From assembly GCF_003031585.1 (NCBI RefSeq), contig NZ_PWAA01000002.1, positions 47,837 to 111,836 on the forward strand: a DNA stretch of 64,000 bases, given 5' to 3'. This DNA is from Thalassobius sp. I31.1 (GTDB lineage: Bacteria > Pseudomonadota > Alphaproteobacteria > Rhodobacterales > Rhodobacteraceae). Position numbers and translations under genes: made by a program. The notes beneath the pieces were generated by a model. That model was not told the DNA's origin and did not search any database. It saw only the letters and a program-made list of their open reading frames with translations. Below, in pieces: positions 52,539-63,003 of this stretch; the stretch's first letter is position 1, and every line of letters begins with the position of its first letter.

Positions 52539-54143
52539 ATGAAAGATGATCCGATGACCAACGCATCTGACACCGCATCCCAGCAAGACCGCGTCGTAAT
52601 TTTTGACACCACCCTGCGCGACGGCGAACAAAGCCCCGGCGCAACCATGACACATGATGAGAAGCTTGAGATTGCCGAGATGCTCGATGATATGGGCGTG
52701 GACATTATCGAAGCCGGTTTCCCGATTTCCTCTGAAGGCGACTTCAAGGCGGTTTCAGAGATTTCTGAACGCTCAAAGAACTCGGTGATCTGTGGTCTGT
52801 CCCGCGCGAATTTCAAAGACATTGACCGCTGCTTTGAGGCCGTGAAACACGCAGCCCAGCCACGCATTCACACCTTCATCGGCACATCCCCCCTGCACCG
52901 TGAAATCCCGGGCCTGTCCATGGATGAAATGGCGGATAAAATCCATGAAACCGTGTCGCATGCGCGCAACCTGTGTGACAATGTGCAGTGGTCCCCGATG
53001 GATGCGACCCGCACAGAGGAAGATTATCTGTGCCGTGTGATCGAAATCGCCATCAAAGCCGGTGCGACCACAATTAACATCCCGGATACCGTCGGTTACA
53101 CCGCCCCGCGCGAAAGTGCCGAGCTGATTAAAATGCTGCTGGAACGTGTGCCAGGTGCAGATGAAATCGTCTTCGCGACACATTGTCATAACGACCTTGG
53201 TATGGCGACGGCGAACTCTCTGGCCGCTGTTGAGGCCGGTGCGCGTCAGATCGAATGTACCATCAACGGTCTGGGCGAACGTGCGGGCAACACGGCCCTG
53301 GAAGAGGTCGTCATGGCGCTGAAAGTGCGCAATGACATTATGCCGTTTACCACTGGTATCGACTCCCGCCGTCTGATGCAGATTTCGCGCCGCGTGGCGA
53401 CTGTATCCGGCTTCCCGGTGCAATATAACAAGGCGATTGTCGGCAAAAATGCCTTTGCCCATGAAAGCGGCATTCACCAGGACGGCATGCTGAAGAACGC
53501 TGAGACCTTTGAAATCATGCGTCCTGAAGATGTGGGCCTGTCCGGGACTTCCCTGCCCCTTGGCAAACATTCCGGTCGTGCGGCGCTGCGTGCAAAGCTG
53601 GCTGAACTTGGCTTTGATGTGGGTGATAACCAGCTGAAAGACGTGTTTGTGCGGTTTAAGGCCCTGGCGGACCGCAAAAAAGAAGTGCACGATGATGATG
53701 TACTGGCCCTGATGCGGGACAGTGCATCTGAGGCGGAACATGAGACCATTCAGGTGAAGTTCCTGCGTGTGATCTGTGGGACCGAGGCCCCACAATCGGC
53801 CGATCTGACCCTGACAGTGGATGGTGTCGATCAGCAAACCACTGCCACCGGTGATGGCCCGGTTGACGCCGTGTTTAACGCTGTGAAAGCGATCTTCCCG
53901 CATGATGTGAACCTGCAGCTTTATCAGGTACATGCGGTGACCGAAGGCACGGATGCCCAGGCAACTGTGTCTGTACGTCTGGAAGAAGAAGGGCGTATTG
54001 CCACCGGTCAGGCTGCAGATACGGATACGGTTGTGGCGTCTGCCAAAGCCTATGTGAACGCACTGAACCGCCTGCTTGTTCGCCGCGAAAAAGGCGCACC
54101 GGGTGAGGATGTGAAAACCGTCTCGATGACCGACAGCGTATAA
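52539..54143 (+). CDS. leuA: 2-isopropylmalate synthase
   Basis: A 534-residue enzyme catalysing the first committed step of leucine synthesis. VIFDTTLRDGEQSPGATM (about 22-39) is the conserved catalytic loop, and THCHNDLGMATANSLAA carries the metal-binding His pair. The C-terminal LeuA allosteric domain (about 390-520) would mediate leucine inhibition. The start is uncertain between 52539 and an ATG at 52554, neither with a strong ribosome-binding site. A leader peptide precedes it and a terminator follows. Confidence 0.96.
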   Translation: MKDDPMTNASDTASQQDRVVIFDTTLRDGEQSPGATMTHDEKLEIAEMLDDMGVDIIEAGFPISSEGDFKAVSEISERSKNSVICGLSRANFKDIDRCFEAVKHAAQPRIHTFIGTSPLHREIPGLSMDEMADKIHETVSHARNLCDNVQWSPMDATRTEEDYLCRVIEIAIKAGATTINIPDTVGYTAPRESAELIKMLLERVPGADEIVFATHCHNDLGMATANSLAAVEAGARQIECTINGLGERAGNTALEEVVMALKVRNDIMPFTTGIDSRRLMQISRRVATVSGFPVQYNKAIVGKNAFAHESGIHQDGMLKNAETFEIMRPEDVGLSGTSLPLGKHSGRAALRAKLAELGFDVGDNQLKDVFVRFKALADRKKEVHDDDVLALMRDSASEAEHETIQVKFLRVICGTEAPQSADLTLTVDGVDQQTTATGDGPVDAVFNAVKAIFPHDVNLQLYQVHAVTEGTDAQATVSVRLEEEGRIATGQAADTDTVVASAKAYVNALNRLLVRREKGAPGEDVKTVSMTDSV

Positions 54144-54148
54144 ATCCG

Positions 54149-54182
54149 AAACGCCGCTCTCCTGGCAGAGCGGCGTTTCTTC
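54149..54182 (+). terminator. intrinsic terminator of leuA
   Basis: AAACGCCGCTCT (54149-54160) pairs perfectly with AGAGCGGCGTTT (54167-54178), followed by CTTCT. It starts 5 bp after the stop codon. Confidence 0.9.
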
Positions 54183-54192
54183 TGGCAGGCCC

Positions 54193-54236
54193 GGAAACTT
54201 TGAAAGTTTCCGATTCGTTTTCTTTGAAAGAAAACG
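54193..54236. repeat. pair of A/T-rich hairpins
   Basis: GGAAACTTTGAAAGTTTCC (54193-54211) and CGTTTTCTTTGAAAGAAAACG (54216-54236) are near-perfect palindromes 4 bp apart, between the convergent leuA and DUF2141-like genes. The layout is that of dispersed intergenic repeats; only this copy is in the window. Confidence 0.75.
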
Positions 54237-54245
54237 ATCTCCCGC

Positions 54246-54740
54246 TTATGGTAACCAATAGCGCACAGACAGGTCATGCGTGCCGGGAACAATGACTGAG
54301 TAGTCAAACACGGGCTCGCCGTAGGCTTCATTTGTGCCTGATACAGCATAGCCTTCGGATGGCAATTCGCCTTCAAAATTCAGCTCATAATCGCCATTTT
54401 CATCATGCAGCACAAAGAACGCATGATAGCCCTCAGTCAGATCCGGGAAATCCACGCGCAGAGAGGCTGCATCCGCCGGGATTTCCAGATAGCCACTGGC
54501 AGCTTTATAATCGAGCGCATCAAAAGCTTCCTGGTGGTCAAAGGCCATGATCAGTAACTTACCCTGATCAGATCGCGTGTCATGGATGTTAATCTGATAG
54601 CCTGAAACGTTCTCGGTGTCGGTGGTGGATGCATTGGCTTCAGGCACCACATACCGCAGGCCAGAGGCAAGATAAGCTCCCCCGATAGTCAGGGCGATTG
54701 TTACGGCAGCGGCGGACAGGCGCATAGCGTTGGAAGGCAT
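54246..54740 (-). CDS. DUF2141-like exported protein
   Basis: A 164-residue protein with an N-terminal signal segment (AMRLSAAAVTIALTIGGAYLA). The mature domain (IHDTRSDQGKLLIMAFDHQEAF ... FPDLTEGYHAFFVLHDENGD) has the pattern of DUF2141: a 'G-x-hydrophobic' strand followed by a HDxNxN-type loop, predicted extracytoplasmic. Its start lies within the stop of the gene upstream reading leftward, so it is coupled to the hydroxylase gene. Confidence 0.7.
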   Translation of the reverse strand: MPSNAMRLSAAAVTIALTIGGAYLASGLRYVVPEANASTTDTENVSGYQINIHDTRSDQGKLLIMAFDHQEAFDALDYKAASGYLEIPADAASLRVDFPDLTEGYHAFFVLHDENGDYELNFEGELPSEGYAVSGTNEAYGEPVFDYSVIVPGTHDLSVRYWLP

Positions 54741-55648
54741 TACTTTTCTCCTTCTGATGTGGACTGGACAGGTTTCTTTTTGGGCTTCCAGCCGGGCGGG
54801 CCAAAGAGATGGCCAAGTTTGTTGTATAGCCCATCTGCTTTCGCAACCTCAGCACCAAGGCGTGTGAACCCATGGAAGAAAGCAACAAAGGGATTGATCG
54901 AATTGATCGGACGGGTAAGGCCGTATTTCACGTCTTCAATCTCTTCTTCAAAGGTTCCGAACATACGATCCCAGATGATGAAGATCCCGGCGTAATTCTT
55001 ATCCAGATATTTCCGATTTGAACCGTGGTGTACCCGGTGGTGGCTTGGCGTGTTGAAAAGCAGTTCAATCGGCTTCCAGAGCTTGCCGATCACTTCGGTA
55101 TGCAGGGCCGTCTGGAAGAGCTGTACAAACAGTTCGCAGACCAGAACCAGCAGCGGATCAAAGCCGAGAAGCACCAGTGGCAGGTGAAAAAATAGCGGCC
55201 AGAACCCGTCCAGCGGGCCGTGACGATACGCAACAGAAATATTGAAGAACGGCGAGGAATGGTGCACCGAATGGGTCGCCCAGAGAAAATTGATCCGGTG
55301 CAGAATGCGATGTTCCCAGTAATATGCCAGGTCCGCAAGGATCAGACAGATCGCCAAAGTCAGAAGGTTGGTCTGGATGCTGAACACCGCGAACTCTGCC
55401 GCAAAGAAATAGGCCGCAGCGTAAAGCGTTGCAAAGAGCAGCGTTGTTGTGATCAGGAAGAAAGCGAGCGTGATGTAGTTGGTGACTGTGTCATCCGCCA
55501 TATGCTTCGACAGTTTCCCCCGAAGCGCATAAAGCGCGAGTTCAAACACCAGAAAGGCGATTGCGAAGACGAAAAACCAGTCGCCGATGAATTTTTCCCA
55601 GATCTCCAGCTGGAAACCAGGAATGGGCTTAAGAAGAAAATCAGGCAT
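54740..55648 (-). CDS. sterol desaturase/fatty acid hydroxylase superfamily protein
   Basis: A 302-residue membrane protein from the ATG at 55648, preceded by AAGGG. Histidine motifs HRILHR, HSVHHSS and HHRVHHG are the di-iron ligands of this integral-membrane oxygenase family, set between about four hydrophobic segments. Substrate is unknown (a membrane lipid is likely). The stop overlaps the DUF2141-like start (TAATG). Confidence 0.92.
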   Translation of the reverse strand: MPDFLLKPIPGFQLEIWEKFIGDWFFVFAIAFLVFELALYALRGKLSKHMADDTVTNYITLAFFLITTTLLFATLYAAAYFFAAEFAVFSIQTNLLTLAICLILADLAYYWEHRILHRINFLWATHSVHHSSPFFNISVAYRHGPLDGFWPLFFHLPLVLLGFDPLLVLVCELFVQLFQTALHTEVIGKLWKPIELLFNTPSHHRVHHGSNRKYLDKNYAGIFIIWDRMFGTFEEEIEDVKYGLTRPINSINPFVAFFHGFTRLGAEVAKADGLYNKLGHLFGPPGWKPKKKPVQSTSEGEK

Positions 55649-55751
55649 GGATGACCCTTTGCTGTGATACTGAGAACCAGATAGACCCTGACGATGGACA
55701 AATCTTGCGAGGCGCGTGATCTTTCTTGCGCAATGGCCCCGGCCCCGGTGA

Positions 55752-56966
<1,215 letters not shown>

Positions 56967-57025
56967 TCTGTACGAGGTATACTGCCTCATCCGACCAGCA
57001 CTGACACCAGAACCAGGAGAGCGCC

Positions 57026-57958
57026 GTGGCCCGTGACCGCGCCCAGACTGAAACCTATGGCCGCCCGATCCGGCGAATGCTGGTGGGTATCCTGGTTGTC
57101 TTTATGCTTGCGATATTCCTGATCTGGCGCATCGACAGCCCCCGTGTGGAACGTCTGCGCGCCCAGATCACGGATGCGATCCTGCCGAATATGGACTGGG
57201 CCATGGCGCCGGTGACCGGGATCAGTGAAATGATCGCGAATTTCCAGAGCTATCAGCGCCTGTATGAGCAAAATCAGGAGCTGCGCAGCGAGCTTCAGGA
57301 AATGCGCGTCTGGCAGGAAGCCGCGCTACAGCTTGATCAGCGCAATGCCCGCCTGCTGGATCTGAACAAGGTCCGCCTTGATCCGCAACTGACCTGGGTG
57401 ACCGGTGTGGTCACCGCAGACAGCGGGTCGCCCTTTCATCAGTCTGTTCTGTTGAATGTGGGCGAACGGGACTGGATCACCGATGGCTGGGCCGCGATGG
57501 ACGGGCTGGGCCTTGTCGGCAGGATTTCAGGTGTGGGCAATCGATCGTCACGCGTGCTTCTGCTGACAGATTCAAACAGCCGCATTCCGATCACCATTCT
57601 GCCATCTGGTCAGCGCGCGCTTCTTGCGGGGGATAACACGCCCGCCCCGGCGATTGAGCTTCTGGATAAGCCTGATCTTGTGCGCCCCGGCGACCGGGTA
57701 GTGTCATCAGGCGACGGCGGTGTGTTTCCGGCGGATCTTCTGATTGGTCAGATTACCGAATCCCCTGGTGGGCGTCTGCGGGTGCTGCTGGCTGCCGATT
57801 ATGAACGGCTGGAATTCCTGCGCGTGATCCGTCTGCATGAGGCCCCTGCCCTGACAGATCCCGGCGGACTTGTTGTAACATCTGATCCGGCAACAGAAAA
57901 CGCACCGCAGGAAGAAACCGACGACACAGCAGCCACCACCGGGGATGACAATGGTTGA
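57026..57958 (+). CDS. mreC: rod shape-determining protein MreC
   Basis: A 310-residue protein starting at GTG, preceded by AGGAGA. One N-terminal membrane helix (about 18-36) is followed by a coiled coil (about 65-105) and the periplasmic beta domain with VLLLTDSNSRIPITI. The acidic tail (ETDDTAATTGDDNG) is low complexity. It links MreB to the elongation synthases. Confidence 0.95.
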   Translation: MARDRAQTETYGRPIRRMLVGILVVFMLAIFLIWRIDSPRVERLRAQITDAILPNMDWAMAPVTGISEMIANFQSYQRLYEQNQELRSELQEMRVWQEAALQLDQRNARLLDLNKVRLDPQLTWVTGVVTADSGSPFHQSVLLNVGERDWITDGWAAMDGLGLVGRISGVGNRSSRVLLLTDSNSRIPITILPSGQRALLAGDNTPAPAIELLDKPDLVRPGDRVVSSGDGGVFPADLLIGQITESPGGRLRVLLAADYERLEFLRVIRLHEAPALTDPGGLVVTSDPATENAPQEETDDTAATTGDDNG

Positions 57959-58490
57959 TCCGGTCAGCCTGCATCTCTGGAGCTGGCGTCTGCTGTACCC
58001 GCTGTTATGTGCCGTGATTGTCTTTGCGCAGCTCATCCCCCTGCAAACCACCCCTATGGATATTCCACCGCCTGATCTGCTGATCGCCCTGACCTGTGCC
58101 TGGGTTGTGCGCCGACCTGATCAGGTGCCGGTTGTATCCGTGGCACTGGTGTTTTTTCTGACAGATATCCTTCTGCAACGCCCCCCGGGACTTGGCGTTG
58201 CACTGATGATTGTCGCAACCGAATTTTTACGTTCGCGCAGTCCGTTTATGCGCGAATTCCCCTTCCTTCTGGAATGGGGCGTCGTCACGGTCGTTATTAT
58301 CGCTCTGGCACTTGGTGTACGGCTTCCTATGCAGATGCTGATGCTGTCACCGCCGCCGTTTGACCTGAGCGCACGCGAGGTTCTTGTAACGACTCTGGCA
58401 TATCCGGCCTGCGCCGCATTCTGTCACTTTGTCCTGAAAGTGCGATATCTTCACCCCGGAGATCGTGAAAGCAGTGGAGGGTATGCCTGA
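57951..58490 (+). CDS. mreD: rod shape-determining protein MreD
   Basis: A 179-residue membrane protein with about five hydrophobic segments. The ATG at 57951 is preferred because GGGGA lies 5 bases upstream; an ATG at 57945 is possible. PPPDLLIALTCAWVVRRPD is typical of MreD. It overlaps mreC by 8 bases and abuts mrdA. Confidence 0.93.
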   Translation: MVDPVSLHLWSWRLLYPLLCAVIVFAQLIPLQTTPMDIPPPDLLIALTCAWVVRRPDQVPVVSVALVFFLTDILLQRPPGLGVALMIVATEFLRSRSPFMREFPFLLEWGVVTVVIIALALGVRLPMQMLMLSPPPFDLSAREVLVTTLAYPACAAFCHFVLKVRYLHPGDRESSGGYA

Positions 58491-60409
58491 TGCGCCGACC
58501 GCCAAAAGAGAATGAAGAAAGCACACGCGGGATCACCCGGCGGGGATTACTTCTGGGCACGGCCTGGCTTGCTTTTGGCACGGGACTTGCCGCACGTATG
58601 CGTTATCTGCAGGTCGATCAGGCAGATCAGTTCCGCCTGCTGGCCGATGAAAACCGCATCAAAGACCGGCTGATTGCACCTGCGCGCGGGCTGATCTGGG
58701 ATCGCAACGGCTTGCCCCTTGCGACCAATGAACAGAACTACCGCGTTGTGATGGTCCGCGAAGAAGCAGGCGATCCGGAAGAAGCCCTGGACAAGCTTTC
58801 TGAACTTATACCAATGACAGAAAATGACCGGGCCAAAGCCCTGAAAGCCGTCATGGACCGTGCCCCACATGTGCCGGTTGCCGTCGCAGATCGCCTGACC
58901 TGGGAAGAAGTATCAGCGATCGCGGTCAATGGCCCGGCCCTGCCCGGCATCACGCCCGAAGTTGGTCTGTCGCGCAGTTATCCGGTCGCGGAAGATCTCT
59001 GTCATGTTGTCGGCTATGTCGGGCCTGTATCTGACTATGATCTTTCTCGTATTGAAGATCAGGATCCGCTACTTCAGATCCCCAAGTTCCAGATCGGCAA
59101 GTCCGGGGCTGAGAATAAGCTTGAACGTCAGCTTCGCGGTCAGGCCGGGAATGTACGCAATGAAGTCAACGCAGGGGGCCGGATCATTCGCGAGCTGGAC
59201 CGGCGCGAAGGGATTCCTGGCGATAATATCCAGCTGACGATTGACGCACCCCTGCAAAACTATGTTCAGGCACGCCTTGCGGGCGAAGCGGCCTCTGCCG
59301 TGGTGATGGATGTGGAAACCGGCGATCTTCTGGCTTGCGGATCGGTCCCCACATTTGACCCGAATAAATTCGTGCGCGGGATTTCAGTTGCGGATTACGG
59401 CGAGTTGACCGGAAACCCCCTGAACCCGCTTCAGGGGAAAGCTGTGCAAGGGGCCTATCCGCCAGGTTCCACCTTTAAGATGGTCACAGCGCTTGCCGCG
59501 ATGGATGCCGGTCTGATTGACACGGAAGAAACCATCTATTGCCGGGGCTATACCGAAGTTGGTGGACGTCGCTTCCACTGCTGGAAGCATTCAGGTCACG
59601 GAAACATGAACCTGAACCAAAGCCTGCGCAACAGCTGCGACATTTACTATTATGACATCGCACAGCGTGTGGGGATCGAAAAGATCAGTGAAATGGCCCG
59701 CCGTCTGGGCCTGGGGGAACGTCATGCGCTGCCCATGTCTGCGGTCTCTTCCGGCCTTACACCGACCAAAGCCTGGAAGCTGGAACGCCGGGGGGCGGAA
59801 TGGGTGATTGGCGACAGCCTGAATGCCTCTATCGGACAGGGTTTTGTACTGGCCTCCCCTATGCAACTGGCTGTGATGACCTCGCGCCTTGCGACCGGGC
59901 GCGCCGTTGAACCACGTATTGTGAAATCGGTGAATTCGGTTGAGGTGCCGATTGAGGAAACCCCGGAACTGGGCCTGAACCAAAACCACCTGCGGGCCAT
60001 TCGCCAGGGGATGTTCGCTGTCAGCAACAACCGGCGCGGCACAGCGTTTAGATCACGCATTGCGGCGGACGGCAAAGAGCTTGCCGGGAAAACCGGGACA
60101 AGCCAGGTGTCAAACAACCGTGTGAACAACGCCAATGTGCCCTGGGAACAACGTGACCATGCGCTGTTTGTTGGCTTTGCCCCCTATGATGCGCCAAAAT
60201 ATGCGGTGTCTGTGGTGGTGGAACATGGTGGCGGCGGATCGAAAGCGGCAGCCCCTGTTGCCCGCGACATTCTGCTGTTCGCGATGTATGGCGGATTTCC
60301 ACCAGAGGATGCCTATCCGTCTTCAGCACGCGCCAAAGCCCGTCAGATCCGCAATAACCTGGAACTGCGCGATTTCGACGCCCTGCGGGACGAAAGCAGC
60401 CAGGCATGA
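58490..60409 (+). CDS. mrdA: penicillin-binding protein 2
   Basis: A 639-residue elongation transpeptidase. After a single N-terminal membrane helix come the pedestal domain (from LIAPARGLIWDRNGLPLATN) and the transpeptidase with the catalytic serine in PPGSTFKMV (near residue 327), SCD in LRNSCDIYYYD and the KTGT motif in AGKTGTSQ. Its start overlaps mreD, and its stop overlaps rodA (ATGA). Confidence 0.97.
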   Translation: MRRPPKENEESTRGITRRGLLLGTAWLAFGTGLAARMRYLQVDQADQFRLLADENRIKDRLIAPARGLIWDRNGLPLATNEQNYRVVMVREEAGDPEEALDKLSELIPMTENDRAKALKAVMDRAPHVPVAVADRLTWEEVSAIAVNGPALPGITPEVGLSRSYPVAEDLCHVVGYVGPVSDYDLSRIEDQDPLLQIPKFQIGKSGAENKLERQLRGQAGNVRNEVNAGGRIIRELDRREGIPGDNIQLTIDAPLQNYVQARLAGEAASAVVMDVETGDLLACGSVPTFDPNKFVRGISVADYGELTGNPLNPLQGKAVQGAYPPGSTFKMVTALAAMDAGLIDTEETIYCRGYTEVGGRRFHCWKHSGHGNMNLNQSLRNSCDIYYYDIAQRVGIEKISEMARRLGLGERHALPMSAVSSGLTPTKAWKLERRGAEWVIGDSLNASIGQGFVLASPMQLAVMTSRLATGRAVEPRIVKSVNSVEVPIEETPELGLNQNHLRAIRQGMFAVSNNRRGTAFRSRIAADGKELAGKTGTSQVSNNRVNNANVPWEQRDHALFVGFAPYDAPKYAVSVVVEHGGGGSKAAAPVARDILLFAMYGGFPPEDAYPSSARAKARQIRNNLELRDFDALRDESSQA

Positions 60410-61545
60410 GTTATCTTGAATATCAGATCAAACACACCCCGACCGGGCTGCGCAAAGTTCTTTACCTGAACTGGCCTCTGATCGTTCTGCTCAGCACAAT
60501 CTGTGGTGTCGGATTTATGATGCTGTATTCCGTGGCTGGCGGTTCCTTCAGCCCCTGGGCCGAACCGCAGATGAAACGCTTTGCCATGGGCATGGTGGCC
60601 ATGTTCATCGTTGCCATGGTGCCGATCTGGTTCTGGCGCAATATGGCGGCGGTGGCCTATCTGGTATCCCTGCTGCTGCTGGTTGCGGTGGAACTGTTCG
60701 GCGAAGTTGGCATGGGGGCGCAGCGCTGGATCAACCTTGGCTTTATGCGTCTGCAACCGTCAGAGCTTATGAAGATCACCGTCATTCTGCTGATTGCAGC
60801 TTATTATGACTGGCTGGATGTTCGCAAAGTTTCGCATCCCTTCTGGGTTCTGGTCCCTGTCCTGCTGATCCTGTTGCCCGTGGGGCTGGTGCTGCGCCAA
60901 CCGGACCTTGGCACTGCCATCCTTCTGATCACAGGCGGGGGCATCGTCATGTTCGCAGCCGGTGTCAGCCTGTGGTATTTCGCCGGTGTGATCGGTTCGG
61001 TGATCGGCATTGTAGTCGCGGTGTTCAAATCACGCGGCACCGACTGGCAGCTTCTGAAAAACTATCAGTATGGCCGGATTGATACGTTCCTTGATCCGTC
61101 GCGGGATCCCCTTGGCGGTGGCTATCACATCACGCAATCCAAAATCGCACTGGGTTCCGGCGGCTGGACCGGGCGGGGATATATGCAGGGCACACAAAGC
61201 CGCCTGAACTTTCTGCCCGAGAAACACACAGATTTTATCTTCACAACGCTTGCGGAAGAATTCGGCTTTATTGGCGGCATTTCCCTGTTGGGACTTTACC
61301 TGCTTGTTTTGCTCTTTTGTCTTGCAGCGGCCTTCCAGAACAAAGATCGCTTTGCCTCGCTGATGACCATTGGGGTTGCCGCAACTTTCTTCCTGTTCTT
61401 TGCCGTCAACATGTCAATGGTCATGGGGCTTGCGCCTGTCGTCGGGGTTCCCCTGCCGCTTGTGTCCTATGGTGGATCAGCAATGCTTGTCATTCTGGTC
61501 GCTTTCGGCTTTGTTCAAAGCGCATATATCCACCGACCCAGATAG
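60406..61545 (+). CDS. rodA: rod-shape glycosyltransferase RodA
   Basis: A 379-residue SEDS-family polymerase with about ten membrane helices. RWINLGFMRLQPSELMKI and LRQPDLGTAILLI are SEDS signatures, with the catalytic Asp in the latter. VVGVPLPLVSYGGSAML is near the C-terminus. It pairs with PBP2 to make lateral wall peptidoglycan. Confidence 0.97.
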   Translation: MSYLEYQIKHTPTGLRKVLYLNWPLIVLLSTICGVGFMMLYSVAGGSFSPWAEPQMKRFAMGMVAMFIVAMVPIWFWRNMAAVAYLVSLLLLVAVELFGEVGMGAQRWINLGFMRLQPSELMKITVILLIAAYYDWLDVRKVSHPFWVLVPVLLILLPVGLVLRQPDLGTAILLITGGGIVMFAAGVSLWYFAGVIGSVIGIVVAVFKSRGTDWQLLKNYQYGRIDTFLDPSRDPLGGGYHITQSKIALGSGGWTGRGYMQGTQSRLNFLPEKHTDFIFTTLAEEFGFIGGISLLGLYLLVLLFCLAAAFQNKDRFASLMTIGVAATFFLFFAVNMSMVMGLAPVVGVPLPLVSYGGSAMLVILVAFGFVQSAYIHRPR

Positions 61546-61553
61546 GAAAAACC

Positions 61554-62498
61554 ATGTCTGTCAATGTTCTCTTCGCCGCCAAACAATCCGACTGGGCTGA
61601 ATATGAAGGGGCATTAACAAAAGCACTGCGGGCGGTGGATGTTGAATTCATCCTTTCCGCTCACAGCGCGCCACATTGCACACCGGGTGAAGTCGACTAT
61701 CTTGTCTGGTCGCCAGACAGCCCGGTGCAGGATTTCACCCCCTATCACCGCTGCAAAGCAGTGCTGAGCCTCTGGGCCGGGGTCGAACGGGTGATCAATA
61801 ATCCAACCCTGACCCAGCCCCTGTGCCGGATGGTCGATAAGGGCCTGGAAGACGGTATGGTCGAATGGGTCTGCGGCCATGTGATGCGCCATCACCTGGG
61901 AATGGATGCACAGATCCTGGGACAAAACGGCGAATGGAAACCCCACTGCCCGCCGCTTGCACGCCAACGACAGGTCACGGTACTTGGCCTTGGCGCCCTT
62001 GGCAGTGCCTGCGCACGGATGCTGCGCCAGTTTGGGTTTGATGTCGCCGGTTGGTCCCGCCGCCAGAAAGATCTGGAAGGCATCACCTGTTTTTCCGGTA
62101 ACGACGGGTTGCATGATGTTCTTAAGCGATCTGAAATCGTCGTGCTTCTGCTGCCAAACACCCCGGAAACAGAAAACACTCTGAACGCACAAACCCTGGC
62201 CCTGATGCCGCGTGGTGCATTCATTGTGAACCCCGGGCGTGGGCCGTTGATTGACGATGATGCGCTTCTGATCGCACTGGACAGCGGACAAATCGCCCAT
62301 GCGACCCTTGATGTTTTCCGCATCGAACCTCTGCCCGGCACACACCCTTACTGGACACACCCGAATGTCACGGTCACCCCGCACATGGCGGCTGAAACAC
62401 GCACAGACACTGCGTCAGAAATGGTTGCTGAAAACATTCGCCGGGGTGAAACCGGCGAAGACTTCATCAACCTCGCCGACCGAAAAAGTGGGTATTAA
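61554..62498 (+). CDS. ghrA: glyoxylate/hydroxypyruvate reductase A-like 2-hydroxyacid dehydrogenase
   Basis: A 314-residue D-2-hydroxyacid dehydrogenase; the ATG at 61554 follows AGGAAA. The NAD(P)-binding region reads VTVLGLGALGSACARMLRQFG (about 141-161). Substrate and catalytic residues lie in FIVNPGRGPLIDDDAL and near TPHMAAETR, which has the active-site His. It fits the GhrA subgroup; glyoxylate or hydroxypyruvate as substrate is family knowledge. Confidence 0.88.
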   Translation: MSVNVLFAAKQSDWAEYEGALTKALRAVDVEFILSAHSAPHCTPGEVDYLVWSPDSPVQDFTPYHRCKAVLSLWAGVERVINNPTLTQPLCRMVDKGLEDGMVEWVCGHVMRHHLGMDAQILGQNGEWKPHCPPLARQRQVTVLGLGALGSACARMLRQFGFDVAGWSRRQKDLEGITCFSGNDGLHDVLKRSEIVVLLLPNTPETENTLNAQTLALMPRGAFIVNPGRGPLIDDDALLIALDSGQIAHATLDVFRIEPLPGTHPYWTHPNVTVTPHMAAETRTDTASEMVAENIRRGETGEDFINLADRKSGY

Positions 62499-62899
62499 AC
62501 CGCCCCGGATACGGCTTCCAGGCTCATCCGGGCTTTGGTCAGTACAAGGCCTGGGTTTGCAGAACTGCGGCAGATATAACAAAGCACCTGATCAGGCCAG
62601 GCCTTGGATCGCATGAACACATGCAGCAGGTTGGAACTGAAAATGATAATTTCCTGGAAGTAATGTTCATCACTTCCAGTGCCTCCGGTTGCCTCATTGA
62701 ACTTCCGGCCGAATTCCGTGACGCTCGCGCCCTGGAACAAATCCGCGGCTGCTGCTGCCAGCGTGTCCAGTGTATCCTGGGAATGTTCCTCTGAGGTTTG
62801 CACCCCCAAAAGCATTCCGGATGTCATATCGATATAACCCGATGCCAGACATTCAGGGATTGTCTGCATAGATGTGTGAAGCGCCGCGTCCAGAGCCAT
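62495..62899 (-). CDS. hypothetical protein, possibly Roadblock/LC7-like
   Basis: A 134-residue soluble protein from the ATG at 62899. The arrangement LASGYIDMTSGMLLG ... QEIIIFSSNLLHVF ... GLVLTKARMSLE suggests alternating strands and helices like a Roadblock/LC7 domain, but the match is only a visual impression. It is convergent with ghrA (4-base overlap) and just downstream of the truncated gene at the right edge. Confidence 0.5.
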   Translation of the reverse strand: MALDAALHTSMQTIPECLASGYIDMTSGMLLGVQTSEEHSQDTLDTLAAAAADLFQGASVTEFGRKFNEATGGTGSDEHYFQEIIIFSSNLLHVFMRSKAWPDQVLCYICRSSANPGLVLTKARMSLEAVSGAV

Positions 62900-63003
62900 T
62901 GTGATCTCGTTCAGTTGTAGGAAAGTGCTGCTCAGCACACCCTTAAATTTCTATGTTGGTTTTCCGGTCGCCCATAAAGTGAGCAACCGGTATTCTCAAA
63001 TGA

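Noticed and set aside
61317..62498. 393-codon reading with a long N-terminal extension of ghrA
   Set aside because: The extension overlaps the rodA coding sequence; an ATG with a good ribosome-binding site lies at 61554 and gives the normal family length.
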